Below are positions 15,735-25,218 of a DNA stretch of 49,645 bases, one piece after another; position 1 is the stretch's first letter, and the number at the start of each line of letters is the position of its first letter. Under the pieces are notes generated by a model that was given only the letters and a program-made list of their open reading frames with translations, was not told the DNA's origin and ran no database searches. Source of the DNA: SCUN01 sp964343975 (GTDB lineage Bacteria > Acidobacteriota > Vicinamibacteria > Vicinamibacterales > SCN-69-37); NCBI GenBank assembly GCA_964343975.1, contig CAYFLU010000005.1, forward strand, positions 1 through 49,645, given 5' to 3'. The translations under genes and the position numbers were made by a program.

Positions 15735-15775
15735 TCCGTGCACCTGTTCCAGGCACTCCAGGAGTCTTTCGACCG

Positions 15776-17911
15776 ATGACCGTTCCCGACGCGCCGCGCC
15801 TCCCGCAGCGGCTGTCTCGCCTCTATGACCTCGCGTGCGATTTGTGGTGGACGTGGCACCCGGCCCGCGAAGTGTTTCGCGCCCTCGACTACCGCCTCTG
15901 GCGCCGCACCGATCACAACCCGGTGCGCATGCTGCGCGAGTTGCCCTACGAAGCGCTCGAGCGGAGCGCCGACGACCCGGCGTTTCTCGCGCGCTACGAC
16001 GCGGCGGTGGCCGCGATGGATGCCAACCGCTCGCCGAAGGGCACGTGGTGGGATCAGCACGTCGGCACCGAGCCGTCGCGCGCCATCGCCTACTTCTCCG
16101 CGGAGTTCGCGCTCCATCAAACGCTGCCGATCTATGCGGGCGGCCTCGGCGTGCTGGCCGGCGATCACTGCAAGGAAGCGAGCGACCTCGGCGTGCCGCT
16201 CATCGGCGTGGGCTTCATGTACCCGCAGGGCTACTTCCGGCAGCGCGTGTCGCCCGAGGGCTGGCAGCAGGAAGTCTACGAACAGCTGCGCTGGGACAAC
16301 GCGCCGATCGCGCCCGCGCGGACGCGCGACGGGCACACGTGCAAAGTGATGGTACCGCTCGGCTCGCGGCACGTGCTCGTGCAGGTGTGGCAGGTGCGGC
16401 TCGGCCGCGTGCGGCTGTTCCTGCTCGACACCGACCTCGAGGAAAACGCGCCGTGGGATCGTGAGCTGACGGCGCGGCTGTACGGCGGCGGTCAGGACAC
16501 GCGCCTCCAGCAGGAAATCGTGCTCGGGCTCGGCGGCGTGCTCGCGCTCCGCACACTCGGCGTGACGCCGGCCGTGTGGCACCTCAACGAAGGCCACGCC
16601 GCCTTCGTGGTGTTGCAGCGCATCCGCGACCTGCTGGCGACCGGCCATCGCTGGGACGCGGCGATCGACACCGTGCGGCAGTCGACCGTGTTCACCACGC
16701 ACACGCCGGTGCCGGCCGGCCACGACGCGTTCCCGTTCTCGCTCGTCGAACAGCACCTCGCCAGTTGCTGGGGCTCGATGGGCGAACATCGCGACAAGTT
16801 CCTCGCGCTCGGCGACTACGACAACGGCTCGGGCAACGGACGGCAGTTCAACATGACGGCGCTCGCGATGCGCACGGCCGGCACGATCAACGCCGTGAGC
16901 CAACTGCACGGCGAAGTGACCCGCGAGATGTTCGAGCCGCTCTGGCCGCACCTCCCCGCGGCGGAACGGCCGGTGCAGGCAATCGCGAACGGCGTGCACA
17001 CGCCGACGTGGGTCGCGCCGGAACTCGCCGCGCTCTTCGACAAATATCTCGGCGCCGCGTGGCGCGATCGCACGGACGACACGGCCGTGTGGGAGCGCGT
17101 GCACACGATCCCCGACGAGGAACTGTGGGACGTGCGCAACCTCATGCGCGACCACCTCTTCCACATCGTCCGCGAGCGCATTCGCGATCGCTGGACCGAT
17201 GAAGGCGCGAGCGCGGCACGTGTGATGGCCGGCGGCGCGATGCTCGATCCGCACGCGCTCACGATCGGCTTCGCGCGGCGCTTCACGGGCTACAAGCGGC
17301 CCGACCTGATCTTCCGCGACGTGGAACGGCTCGCCGCGCTCGTGAACCACCCGCGCCGGCCGCTGCAGATCGTGTTCGCCGGCAAGGCGCATCCGGCCGA
17401 CGAAGCAGGCAAACATCATCTGCAGAACGTGTTCCGCCACGCGCTCGATCCGCGCTTTGCCGGCCGCGTGGCCTTCGTCGACGACTACGACCTGCATGTG
17501 GCGCACTTCCTAGTGCAGGGCTGCGACGTGTGGCTCAACAACCCGCGCAAACCGCTGGAAGCGAGCGGCACGAGCGGCATGAAGGCGTCGATGAACGGCA
17601 CGCCGCATCTCTCGATCGGCGACGGCTGGTGGGCCGAAGGCTACGACACGACCAATGGCTGGCTGATCGAAGGCCGCGCGACCTCGACGCATCCCGACGA
17701 TGTGGATGCGGCCGACGCGACGGCGCTCTACGAGCTGCTCGAGCAGCAGGTGGTGCCGGCCTTCTACGAGCGCAACGTGCGCGGCGTGCCGGAACGCTGG
17801 CTCGCCTACGTGCGCCGCGCGATCATCACGGTCGCCCCGCGCTTCTGCACGCGCCGCATGCTCAAGGACTACGTCGAGCGCGCCTATGCGCCGGCCGTCC
17901 GGCTGGGATAA
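15776..17911 (+). CDS. Alpha-glucan (glycogen/maltodextrin) phosphorylase, GT35 short type
   Basis: The ATG at 15776 follows AGGAG (11 bases before) and gives 711 residues. The N-terminal part LYDLACDLWWTWHPA is the DUF3417 segment of the short bacterial glucan phosphorylases. AYFSAEFALHQTLPIYAGGL and GVLAGDHCKEASDLGVPL follow. The PLP lysine lies in EASGTSGMKASMNG and GDGWWAEGYD comes after, as in this subfamily. The enzyme releases glucose-1-phosphate from alpha-1,4-glucans with inorganic phosphate. Translation upstream of 15776 in the same frame is a shadow of the dehydratase gene. The start codon is better supported than any upstream one. Confidence 0.94.
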   Translation: MTVPDAPRLPQRLSRLYDLACDLWWTWHPAREVFRALDYRLWRRTDHNPVRMLRELPYEALERSADDPAFLARYDAAVAAMDANRSPKGTWWDQHVGTEPSRAIAYFSAEFALHQTLPIYAGGLGVLAGDHCKEASDLGVPLIGVGFMYPQGYFRQRVSPEGWQQEVYEQLRWDNAPIAPARTRDGHTCKVMVPLGSRHVLVQVWQVRLGRVRLFLLDTDLEENAPWDRELTARLYGGGQDTRLQQEIVLGLGGVLALRTLGVTPAVWHLNEGHAAFVVLQRIRDLLATGHRWDAAIDTVRQSTVFTTHTPVPAGHDAFPFSLVEQHLASCWGSMGEHRDKFLALGDYDNGSGNGRQFNMTALAMRTAGTINAVSQLHGEVTREMFEPLWPHLPAAERPVQAIANGVHTPTWVAPELAALFDKYLGAAWRDRTDDTAVWERVHTIPDEELWDVRNLMRDHLFHIVRERIRDRWTDEGASAARVMAGGAMLDPHALTIGFARRFTGYKRPDLIFRDVERLAALVNHPRRPLQIVFAGKAHPADEAGKHHLQNVFRHALDPRFAGRVAFVDDYDLHVAHFLVQGCDVWLNNPRKPLEASGTSGMKASMNGTPHLSIGDGWWAEGYDTTNGWLIEGRATSTHPDDVDAADATALYELLEQQVVPAFYERNVRGVPERWLAYVRRAIITVAPRFCTRRMLKDYVERAYAPAVRLG

Positions 17912-17914
17912 CGT
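17909..17914 (+). promoter_or_regulatory. -10 box, leaderless start of the small Cys-rich protein gene
   Basis: TAACGT overlaps the phosphorylase stop codon and ends 6 bases before the ATG at 17921. No -35 box or ribosome binding site is evident. Confidence 0.4.
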
Positions 17915-17920
17915 AGCGGC

Positions 17921-18379
17921 ATGGCCAGGAAATCCACCGAGGTCACCCGCTGCGCGCTGTGCGGCGCCAAAGAGGTCACCGAACCGCGCGGCGACGAGCG
18001 CTATTGCCGCGAGTGCTGGGACCGCAAGATCGCGATCGAAGATATCGTGGCGCGCGAGTTCACGCTGAAGCGCTACATCCGGGCCACGAGTGCCGAGAAG
18101 TACCTCGTCTTCCATTCCACGCAGAAGCGGCCGCTCGGCCAGCTGCTCGTGATCGATGACGGATTCGATCTGTTTCTCACACTGGTGCTCTTCCCCACGT
18201 TCCAGTGGGACGATCAGGCGTATCACCTCGAAAACGACCCGGAACGCCGCACGTTTGCCGAGATCTTGGTGGACGTGGTCGCGGCCGACGTGATCGAGCC
18301 GTGGGGCGGCGGCAAGTGGCACCTCGAGATGTTCCGGTCCACGGCGCCCGATCCCGAAGACTGGAACGGCGAGATGTGA
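17921..18379 (+). CDS. Small protein with N-terminal zinc ribbon, function unknown
   Basis: The product is 152 residues. The first 40 residues hold two CxxC pairs (RCALCGAKEV and RYCRECWDRK), a likely zinc ribbon. The rest is mixed alpha/beta with a FLTLVLFPTF strand and an acidic C-terminus (DPEDWNGEM). I do not recognise a family. It begins ten bases after the phosphorylase stop. Codon use looks like its neighbours and the reading frame is well bounded, so it is probably a real gene. No signal peptide or membrane segment is seen. Confidence 0.65.
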   Translation: MARKSTEVTRCALCGAKEVTEPRGDERYCRECWDRKIAIEDIVAREFTLKRYIRATSAEKYLVFHSTQKRPLGQLLVIDDGFDLFLTLVLFPTFQWDDQAYHLENDPERRTFAEILVDVVAADVIEPWGGGKWHLEMFRSTAPDPEDWNGEM

Positions 18380-18476
18380 GATGTGAAATGGATGTTAAGA
18401 CCGCTTAAGAAACCGGTCAGAGTCCCGCGCACTCAAAACCATCCGGCGGCACCTCGCGTCATAGGAAGCAAGACCG

Positions 18477-18482
18477 TATACT
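18477..18482 (+). promoter_or_regulatory. -10 box, leaderless start of the M24 peptidase gene
   Basis: TATACT ends 6 bases before the ATG at 18489, the clearest example of this arrangement in the window. The 109-base gap upstream holds nothing else recognisable. Confidence 0.55.
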
Positions 18483-18488
18483 TCCCCG

Positions 18489-19679
18489 ATGGCCCTCGAT
18501 ATCAGTCGAATTCAAGCCGCGCTCGCTGCCGAACACCTGGACGGGTGGCTGCTGTACGACTTCCGGGGCACCAATGCGATTGCCGAAGGCCTCGTCGGCC
18601 TCACCGGCCAGCACGTTACGCGCCGCTGGTTCTACTTCATCCCGGTCACCGGCACGCCGCGCAAGCTGAACCACGCGATCGAACCGAACAAGCTGGCCGC
18701 CCTGCCCGGCGACCGGACGCTCTACGCCGAACGTCGGCAACTGGTCGAGGGCCTCACGTCGCTCCTCGCGGGGGCGACGACGATCGCGATGGAGTATTCG
18801 CCGAACAACGACATCCCGTACATCTCGCGCGTCGATGGCGGCACGATCGACCTGCTCCGCTCGCTCGGCAAGACCATCGTGTCCTCGGGCGATCTGGTCG
18901 GCCAGTTCGAGGCCGCCTGGGGCGAGGCCGAGATCGCCACGCATCGCAAGGCGTCCGAGAAGCTGTACCGCATCAAGGACCGCGCCTTCGCGTTCGTCCA
19001 GGCGAAGTTGCAGGCCGGCGAATCGCTCCACGAGTACATCGTCCAGCAAGAGATGGCGAAGTACTTCCGCGAAGAAGGCCTCGTGACCGACAGCGACCCG
19101 ATCGTGGGCGCGCAGGAGAACGCGGGCGATCCGCACTACATTCCGTCAGCCGACCGGCACCGCCCCATCAAACCGAACGAGATCCTGCTGCTCGATCTCT
19201 GGGGGAAGTTGCCGACGCCCGGCGCAGTCTATGCCGACATCACGTGGGTCGGCTTCACGGGTGACGTCGTGCCCGAGCCGTTTGCGAAGGCGTTTGCCAC
19301 GATTGCCGCCGGACGCGACGCGGCGATCCAGAAAGTGCAGGCCGGGGTGGCCGCCGGAGCCGCCGTGCGCGGCTGGGAAGTGGACCGGGTCTGCCGCGAC
19401 GTGATCACGCAGGCCGGCTACGGCCAGTATCTTGTGCACCGCACGGGCCACAGTCTTGGCACCGAAGTGCACGGGAACGGCGTCCATATGGACGACTATG
19501 AAACGCACGACGTCCGGAAGCTCCTGCCGGGCACGGGCTTCACGATCGAGCCCGGCATTTACACAAAGACCTTCGGTGTGCGCACCGAAATCAACATGGT
19601 GGTGGGCGCCGGGCAGGCGACCGTCACCGGTCCCTGTCAGTCGGAACTTGTCCGCATGAGTGGAGTGAAACATGTCTAA
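18489..19679 (+). CDS. M24-family metallopeptidase (Xaa-Pro aminopeptidase/dipeptidase type)
   Basis: The product is 396 residues. The pita-bread metal ligands are present in order: Asp in LLLDLWGK, Asp in YADITWVGF, His in RTGHSLG, Glu in TIEPGIY and Glu in RTEINMVV. The N-terminal half is the creatinase-like domain that shapes the substrate pocket. It likely removes residues before proline, or cleaves Xaa-Pro dipeptides, in the cytoplasm with two divalent metals. The gene overlaps the Do-like protease gene by 8 bases (ATGTCTAA), so the two are probably translated together. M24 assignment is firm; aminopeptidase versus dipeptidase is not decided. Confidence 0.9.
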   Translation: MALDISRIQAALAAEHLDGWLLYDFRGTNAIAEGLVGLTGQHVTRRWFYFIPVTGTPRKLNHAIEPNKLAALPGDRTLYAERRQLVEGLTSLLAGATTIAMEYSPNNDIPYISRVDGGTIDLLRSLGKTIVSSGDLVGQFEAAWGEAEIATHRKASEKLYRIKDRAFAFVQAKLQAGESLHEYIVQQEMAKYFREEGLVTDSDPIVGAQENAGDPHYIPSADRHRPIKPNEILLLDLWGKLPTPGAVYADITWVGFTGDVVPEPFAKAFATIAAGRDAAIQKVQAGVAAGAAVRGWEVDRVCRDVITQAGYGQYLVHRTGHSLGTEVHGNGVHMDDYETHDVRKLLPGTGFTIEPGIYTKTFGVRTEINMVVGAGQATVTGPCQSELVRMSGVKHV

Positions 19680-21216
19680 TCGCAGAACGACGGTCTTTTA
19701 CGGCATTCTCATCTCGCTGGCTTCGGTCGCCGTGGGCATGGTCCTGGCCTCCCGCCTCGACCTGGCGCCGCGATCGCTCGCCGGTCCGCTGAACATTCCC
19801 GCCACCAACAGCGCGCCGCTCACCGGCACGCTCGACGCCGGCACCTTCCGCACGATCGCCAAGGACAAGAACCCGGCGGTCGTGAGCATCTCGGCCTTCA
19901 AGCACCAGAAGGCGCAGGACCTGAGCGAGATGCTCAACTTCCCCGGCTTCCGTCAGCAGGCCCCGAATCGCCGCAGCAACCCGCAGGGCGAACTCGTGGC
20001 GGCCGGCGGCTCGGGCTTCATCATCGACAAGGCCAACGGCTACATCCTCACCAACAACCACGTGGTCGAGGGCGCCGAGCAGTTGGAAGTGCGCCTCTTC
20101 AACATGGATCGGCTCTCTGATCCGCTGAAGGCGAAGCTGATCGGCCGCGACGTGCTGACCGATAGCGCGCTGATCCAGCTCGTCGACATGCCGAAGACGC
20201 CGCTCACCGAGACGCCGTTCGGCGACTCGTCGCAGCTGCAGCCGGGTGACTGGGTCATGGCGATCGGCAGCCCGTTCTCCTACTCGAACACGGTCACCGT
20301 GGGCGTGGTGAGCGCGGTCGGCCGCGTGAGCCCGGAACTGAACCCGGTGCAGGGCCGCGACCTCGAGATGATCCAGACCGACGCCGCGATCAACCACGGC
20401 AACTCGGGCGGTCCGCTCCTCAACATCCGCGGTGAAGTGGTCGGCATCAACACCGCGATCATCTCGGACGGCGAGAACGGCGGCAATCTCGGCATCGGCT
20501 TCGCAGTGCCGATCAACACCGTGAAGGAAATCCTCACCGGCCTCCGCTCGGGCAAGGTCTCGCGCGGCCGCATCGGCGTGCAGGTGCAGAAGCAGCGCAT
20601 CGCCGAAGCCGACGTGAAGGACCTCGGCCTGCCGAACACGAACGGCGCGGTGATCAGCACGGTGACCCCGGGCGGCCCGGCCTCCAAGGCCGGCGTGAAG
20701 ATCGGCGACATCGTCACCGAGTTCAACGGCAAGGCCGTGATCGATAGCAACACGCTCATCGACATGGTCGTGCACACGCCGGCCGGCACCACGGTGCCGA
20801 TGCGCGTGGTCCGCGACGGCAAGCCGCAGTCGCTCAGCATCACGATCGAAGAACTCAACGTGGATGACGAGCAGGCGCAGTCGCGCACGCCGTCCCTGCG
20901 CGAGCCGGATCCGACGCCGGAACCGAAGGAAACGGGCTTCGGCATGACGGTGGAACCGCTCACGGCGCAGATGTCGCGCCGCCTGCAGATCCCGGCCGGC
21001 CGCGGCGGAGCCCTCGTGTCCGACCTCGACCCGCGCGGCGCCGCCGCTCAGGGCGGCATGGCGCCCGGCGACGTGATCCTCAGCGTGAACGGCCGCGCGG
21101 TGGCCAACGCCGACGACGCGATCAAGGCGCTCGAAGCGATCGGGTCGGGCCGCAGCGCGCGCATCGTGGTCTGGCGCGCCGGCTCGGAGCAGCTCATCAC
21201 GGTCCGCAAGAAGTAA
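19672..21216 (+). CDS. Do/HtrA-type serine protease with two PDZ domains
   Basis: The product is 514 residues. The N-terminal hydrophobic segment (FYGILISLASVAVGMVLA) acts as signal or anchor, so the protease faces the periplasm. The trypsin-like triad is His in TNNHVVEGA (about residue 129), Asp in LTDSALIQL (about 164) and Ser in GNSGGPLL (about 245). PDZ1 follows at about 290-385 and PDZ2 at about 420-510. The family (DegP/DegQ/MucD) degrades or holds misfolded envelope proteins. It overlaps the M24 gene by 8 bases and ends at a strong terminator. The symbol is withheld because DegP, DegQ and MucD cannot be distinguished here. Confidence 0.95.
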   Translation: MSNRRTTVFYGILISLASVAVGMVLASRLDLAPRSLAGPLNIPATNSAPLTGTLDAGTFRTIAKDKNPAVVSISAFKHQKAQDLSEMLNFPGFRQQAPNRRSNPQGELVAAGGSGFIIDKANGYILTNNHVVEGAEQLEVRLFNMDRLSDPLKAKLIGRDVLTDSALIQLVDMPKTPLTETPFGDSSQLQPGDWVMAIGSPFSYSNTVTVGVVSAVGRVSPELNPVQGRDLEMIQTDAAINHGNSGGPLLNIRGEVVGINTAIISDGENGGNLGIGFAVPINTVKEILTGLRSGKVSRGRIGVQVQKQRIAEADVKDLGLPNTNGAVISTVTPGGPASKAGVKIGDIVTEFNGKAVIDSNTLIDMVVHTPAGTTVPMRVVRDGKPQSLSITIEELNVDDEQAQSRTPSLREPDPTPEPKETGFGMTVEPLTAQMSRRLQIPAGRGGALVSDLDPRGAAAQGGMAPGDVILSVNGRAVANADDAIKALEAIGSGRSARIVVWRAGSEQLITVRKK

Positions 21217-21237
21217 CGCGCACCGTCGCACACCATC

Positions 21238-21272
21238 GGCCGCCGGCAGTACACTCTGCCGGCGGCCGTTTT
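21238..21272 (+). terminator. Intrinsic terminator after the Do-like protease gene
   Basis: GGCCGCCGGCAG (21238-21249) pairs perfectly with CTGCCGGCGGCC (21256-21267) around the loop TACACT, followed by GTTTTCGTT. The loop also reads as a -10-like hexamer, which may be coincidence. Confidence 0.85.
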
Positions 21273-21294
21273 CGTTGTACGGCCCTTGCTCACG

Positions 21295-22200
21295 ATGCTG
21301 CCCACGCTCGTTCTCACGGCCGGTCTCGGCACCCGCCTCGATCCGCTCACGCGCCTCGTCGCCAAACCGGCGGTGCCGGTCGCCGGCGCCACACTGGCCG
21401 AACGCGTGGTGCGCTGGCTCGCACGCGAAGGCGCGCGCGACCTCGTGCTGAACCTCCACGCGCATCCGCACACCGTGACCGGCGCGATCGGCGATGGCGC
21501 TCACCTCGGCGTGCGCGTGCGCTATTCGTGGGAGCCGGTCGTGCTCGGGTCGGCCGGCGGCCCCCGCCATGCCCTGCCGATGCTCGCCGGCAGCGACAGC
21601 GACGCGATCCTGATCGTGAACGGCGACACGCTCACCGACGTCGCGCTGACGCCGGCCCTGCACGCGTTCGCGGCGTCGGGCGCCGACGTCATGATGCTGG
21701 TCATCCCGAATCCGGCGCGCGACCGGTACAACGGAATCATTGCGGACGACGACGGCCTCGTACGCGGATTCATCCCGAAGGGGCACGACGTGCCGTCGTG
21801 GCATTTCGTCGGCATTCAGTTCGCGCGGCGCCGGGTCTTCGCCGGACTGCCAGACCACACGCCGGCCGAAACCGTGCGCGAGATCTACCGAGACCTGGTG
21901 GCGCGCGCGCCGGGCCGGGTGCGCGTCTTCCCGGTCGACGCCACCTTCCACGATGTGGGCACCCCCGCGGACTATCTCGCGATGTGCGCGGAATTCGGCG
22001 GTGTCGACGCTCGGGGCAACGTCGTGTGGCCCGGCGCCACCGTGGCGCCGGGTGCTCTCCTCACCCAGTGCATCGTGGGCGCCGGCGTTGACGTGCCCGG
22101 CGGCTTCACGGCCGAACGCACGGCGCTCGTGCCCGCGTCGCTCGTGCGCAGCGGCGAACGCTGCGTGGTCGAGCACGGCATCGCCCGCTTCCCGTTCTAG
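21295..22200 (+). CDS. Sugar-1-phosphate nucleotidyltransferase, MurU-like
   Basis: The product is 301 residues from the ATG at 21295; a TTG three codons earlier is also in frame. The N-terminal LTAGLGTRLDPLTRLVAKPAVPVAG is the nucleotidyltransferase signature. The pattern LNLHAHPHTVTGAIGDG, VVLGSAGG and LIVNGDTLTD follows N-acetylmuramate-1-phosphate uridylyltransferase (MurU) closely. A short left-handed-helix-like tail (ARGNVVWPGATVAPGALL) is added. MurU makes UDP-MurNAc from MurNAc-1-phosphate in peptidoglycan recycling. Support comes from the AmgK-like kinase gene 5.3 kb downstream on the same strand. Another hexose-phosphate substrate remains possible. Confidence 0.78.
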   Translation: MLPTLVLTAGLGTRLDPLTRLVAKPAVPVAGATLAERVVRWLAREGARDLVLNLHAHPHTVTGAIGDGAHLGVRVRYSWEPVVLGSAGGPRHALPMLAGSDSDAILIVNGDTLTDVALTPALHAFAASGADVMMLVIPNPARDRYNGIIADDDGLVRGFIPKGHDVPSWHFVGIQFARRRVFAGLPDHTPAETVREIYRDLVARAPGRVRVFPVDATFHDVGTPADYLAMCAEFGGVDARGNVVWPGATVAPGALLTQCIVGAGVDVPGGFTAERTALVPASLVRSGERCVVEHGIARFPF

Positions 22201-22215
22201 AAACTGGCCCAGCCG

Positions 22216-25200
22216 TTGCATCGGTACGCGTCCGAGCCACTGGCTCGGTCACGCGATGCGCACTCCGTCCCCGCACGGCACGCCACGCGGACTCGTCGTC
22301 TCCTCGCGGTGTTTGTCGCCGCCTCGCTTGGCGGGGGCGCCCTGTTCTACCGACAGGAAGCCGCAGAGGTACGCGCCGAGACCGTCGACGAACTCTCCTC
22401 GATCACCGCCGTACGCCTCCGTGAAGTGACCGGGTGGCTGAATGAACGCCACGCCGACGCGGAGCGCAGCTACGACAACCCGGCCATTGCGCCGTGGCTT
22501 GAGCAGTTCTACCCATCGCCCGCCACCGCACCGGCCCCACCGGTGCTGTCGCAGTGGATGGCCAAGTTCATTTCGTCTGGCGAATACGACGACGTGCTTC
22601 TCGTCTCCCCGGATGGCGATCTCCGACTGAGTGCGACCGGGCGCGAAGCCGACGGCGTGGCACCGCCGATCCGTGCCACGATCCGCGACGCCATCGCGTC
22701 ACGTCGCGTGGGCTTCGCCGACTTCCACCGCGATCGCCCCGGCGACGCCAACCATCCGTCGTTCGTGGTGCCGATCTTCCGCCAGCGTGCACCGCGCGAC
22801 CCGCTCGGCGCACTGCTCCTCCGTGTCGACGCCACGCGCACGCTGGAGCCGATGCTTGCGGGCTGGCCGTCGCCCCACGTGACGGCCGAAACGGTCCTCG
22901 TCCGCCGGGACGGCGCGCGGGGCGAACTGCTGTCGCCCACGCGCTTTCCGGTACCGGCGGGCGCCGCTCCAGGCGGCGCCGTACTCGCCGCCGACATCGC
23001 CGCGAGCGAGCCGACGGGCGCACCGTTCGCGGGCCTGAACTACCGCGGCCACGCCGTCACCGCCGTCGCCATGCGGGTCGGTGCGAGTGACTGGACGCTG
23101 CTCAGCCACATCGACGACGAGGAGATCGCGCGCGAACTGCATGTGCGCGGCCGCGTGATCGCGCTCTTCGTGGGACTCGTCATGTTCAGCGCCATCGTCA
23201 CGGTCGGCTGGTTCCGCCATCGCCATCAACTGACGCTGGCGGAGGCGGAGCGTGCGCAGAGTGAGCGTGTGCGCGCAACGGCGGCGCAGCTGCAGCGTGT
23301 GCTTCGCAACAGCCCCACCATCCTCTACACGATGCGCCGAAGCGACGCCGGCTTCCGTCCGATCGAAGTCAGCGAGAACATCGAGCGGATTTTCGGCCAC
23401 ACCGTGGAGGAAGCGCTCGCGCCGGGCTGGTGGATGCGTCACTTGCTGGCGACAGAATTCGAGGGCGCCAGAGTGGCGGTGGCACGGCTCGACACGCACG
23501 ACGAAGTCGTGCACGAGTTCCGGTACCACCGGAAGGACGGCCGGCTCTGCTGGATTCAAGACACACTGCGGTGTCTCCGCCGCGAGGACGGCCGCGCGGT
23601 GGAAGTGGCCGGCGCGTGGACGGATGTCACGGCCCTCAAGCTGACGGAGGCGCGTGCGCAGCGGCTCACGCAGCTCTATGCGGCGCTGAGCGCCTGCAAT
23701 GAGGCGGTTGCGCGCGCCACCGATGAGGCGACGCTCTTCGATGCGGTGTGCCACGCGGCGGTGGACCATGGTGGCCTCTCGCTCGCGTGGATCGGCCAGA
23801 TCGACCGAGCCAGTCAGCGCATCGTGCCGGTCGTGCGGGTCGGCGAGGGCACGCAATATCTCGACGGCCTCGAGTTCTCGACGGACCCGGCGAGCCCGTA
23901 CGGACAGGGACCGGCCGGCTGCGCCGCCCGCGAACGCCGTCCGTGCTGGTCTGACGACTTCGGGACCGATGAGCGGATGGCCCCCTGGCGCGAGCGCGCG
24001 GCGCTGTTCGGCCTGCACGCAGCCGGCTGTCTGCCCCTCGTCCGCGACGGCGAGCCGGTGGCCATCCTCGCGATCTACACCACGGATCCCGACGGCATCG
24101 ATGAGGAAGCCCGACGGTTGCTGACCGCCATGGCCGCCAACATCTCGTTCGCGCTCGACAGCCTCGCGCGCGATGCGCGCCGGGCCCATGCCGAGGCGCG
24201 GCTCCTCGAGAGCGAGCTGCGCTATCGCACGATCTTCACCCTCAGCAGCCTGCCGATGCTCCTGATCGAACCCGAGACGGGCGCCATCCGCGATGCCAAC
24301 GAGGCGGCCAGCACGTTCTACGGGTGGAACCACCGGCAGCTCCTCGCGATGAACATCAGCGAGATCAACACCATGCCGAGCGGTGAGATCGAACAGGAGA
24401 TGCACAAGGTCGAGCGCGGCACGGAGCGCCACTTCGACTTCCGTCACCGGCTCGCGAACGGCGACATCCGCGAAGTGGAGGTGTTCAGCGGCCGCGTCCT
24501 CACGAGCGACCGCCATCTGCTGCTCTCGACCATCGTCAACGTGCAGGAGCGGCGCAACGCGGAACGCGCGCTGCGGACCTCCCTGCGGGAGAAGGACGTC
24601 CTCCTGATGGAAGTGCATCACCGGGTGAAGTACAACCTGCAGCTGATCAGCAGCCTCCTCCGGCTGGAATCGGGCCGCAGCGACGAGTCGACCGTGCACA
24701 CCGCGCTCGCCGACATGCAGGGCCGCATCCTCTCGATGGCGCTCCTGCACGAAACGCTGTACCGCGCCAGGAGTCTCGCGCACCTCGACCTCGCGCAATA
24801 CCTCTCGGCCGTGGCACAACAGGCCTTCCGTTCGCTCGGCTCGCAGGAGCGGCTCTCGCTCCATCTCGATCTGGCCGACGCGGAAGTCGAACCGGACCTC
24901 GCGATTCCCTGCGGGCTCATCGTGAACGAACTCGTGGCGAACGCGATGAAGCACGCGTTCGTCGACGGGCGCACGGGCACGATCACCGTGCGCCTGCAGC
25001 GACAGGACACGCGCCTCCGGCTCGAAGTGGCCGACACGGGACGCGGCCTCCCCGACGACTTCGAGGCGCGACGCGCCACCTCGCTCGGTCTGCACATCGT
25101 GTCGGTCCTCACGCGGCAACTTCGCGGCGATCTGCAGATTCGCTCGGATCACGGCGCCGCCTTCCTGCTCGAGTTCGATCCTCAACCCGTCCCGACCGGC

Positions 25201-25218
25201 ACAGCGAGGCATCCGTGA
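22216..25218 (+). CDS. Membrane sensor histidine kinase with extracytoplasmic, PAS, GAF, PAS and HisKA_2-type domains
   Basis: The product is about 1000 residues. The only upstream start is a TTG at 22216, so the exact N-terminus is uncertain. A first membrane segment (LLAVFVAASLGGGALFY, about 30-46) and a second (VIALFVGLVMFSAIVTVGWF, about 314-333) enclose a periplasmic sensor of roughly 265 residues. A PAS domain follows (about 360-475), then GAF (480-650) and a second PAS (665-780). The dimerisation/phosphoacceptor region is EVHHRVKYNLQLISSLL (about 799); in this family the usual text is VKNNLQ, so one Asn is replaced by Tyr. The C-terminal ATPase has NELVANAMKHAF and DTGRGLP. The downstream gene begins with a receiver domain and overlaps by four bases. 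Confidence 0.9.
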   Translation: MHRYASEPLARSRDAHSVPARHATRTRRLLAVFVAASLGGGALFYRQEAAEVRAETVDELSSITAVRLREVTGWLNERHADAERSYDNPAIAPWLEQFYPSPATAPAPPVLSQWMAKFISSGEYDDVLLVSPDGDLRLSATGREADGVAPPIRATIRDAIASRRVGFADFHRDRPGDANHPSFVVPIFRQRAPRDPLGALLLRVDATRTLEPMLAGWPSPHVTAETVLVRRDGARGELLSPTRFPVPAGAAPGGAVLAADIAASEPTGAPFAGLNYRGHAVTAVAMRVGASDWTLLSHIDDEEIARELHVRGRVIALFVGLVMFSAIVTVGWFRHRHQLTLAEAERAQSERVRATAAQLQRVLRNSPTILYTMRRSDAGFRPIEVSENIERIFGHTVEEALAPGWWMRHLLATEFEGARVAVARLDTHDEVVHEFRYHRKDGRLCWIQDTLRCLRREDGRAVEVAGAWTDVTALKLTEARAQRLTQLYAALSACNEAVARATDEATLFDAVCHAAVDHGGLSLAWIGQIDRASQRIVPVVRVGEGTQYLDGLEFSTDPASPYGQGPAGCAARERRPCWSDDFGTDERMAPWRERAALFGLHAAGCLPLVRDGEPVAILAIYTTDPDGIDEEARRLLTAMAANISFALDSLARDARRAHAEARLLESELRYRTIFTLSSLPMLLIEPETGAIRDANEAASTFYGWNHRQLLAMNISEINTMPSGEIEQEMHKVERGTERHFDFRHRLANGDIREVEVFSGRVLTSDRHLLLSTIVNVQERRNAERALRTSLREKDVLLMEVHHRVKYNLQLISSLLRLESGRSDESTVHTALADMQGRILSMALLHETLYRARSLAHLDLAQYLSAVAQQAFRSLGSQERLSLHLDLADAEVEPDLAIPCGLIVNELVANAMKHAFVDGRTGTITVRLQRQDTRLRLEVADTGRGLPDDFEARRATSLGLHIVSVLTRQLRGDLQIRSDHGAAFLLEFDPQPVPTGTARHP

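Noticed and set aside
14313..15743. Coding ORFs within and across the repeat array
   Set aside because: Translations are low-complexity repeats in several frames at once (RRHRDGENPNQIGK type), as expected for repetitive DNA.
21250..21255. TACACT in the terminator loop as promoter of the MurU-like gene
   Set aside because: It matches the local -10 style but is 39 bases from the ATG and sits in the loop of a 12-bp stem; more likely coincidence.
19624..22221. Long antisense ORF across the HtrA and MurU-like genes
   Set aside because: It overlaps two well-identified genes, has no start signal and shows a typical high-GC shadow composition.
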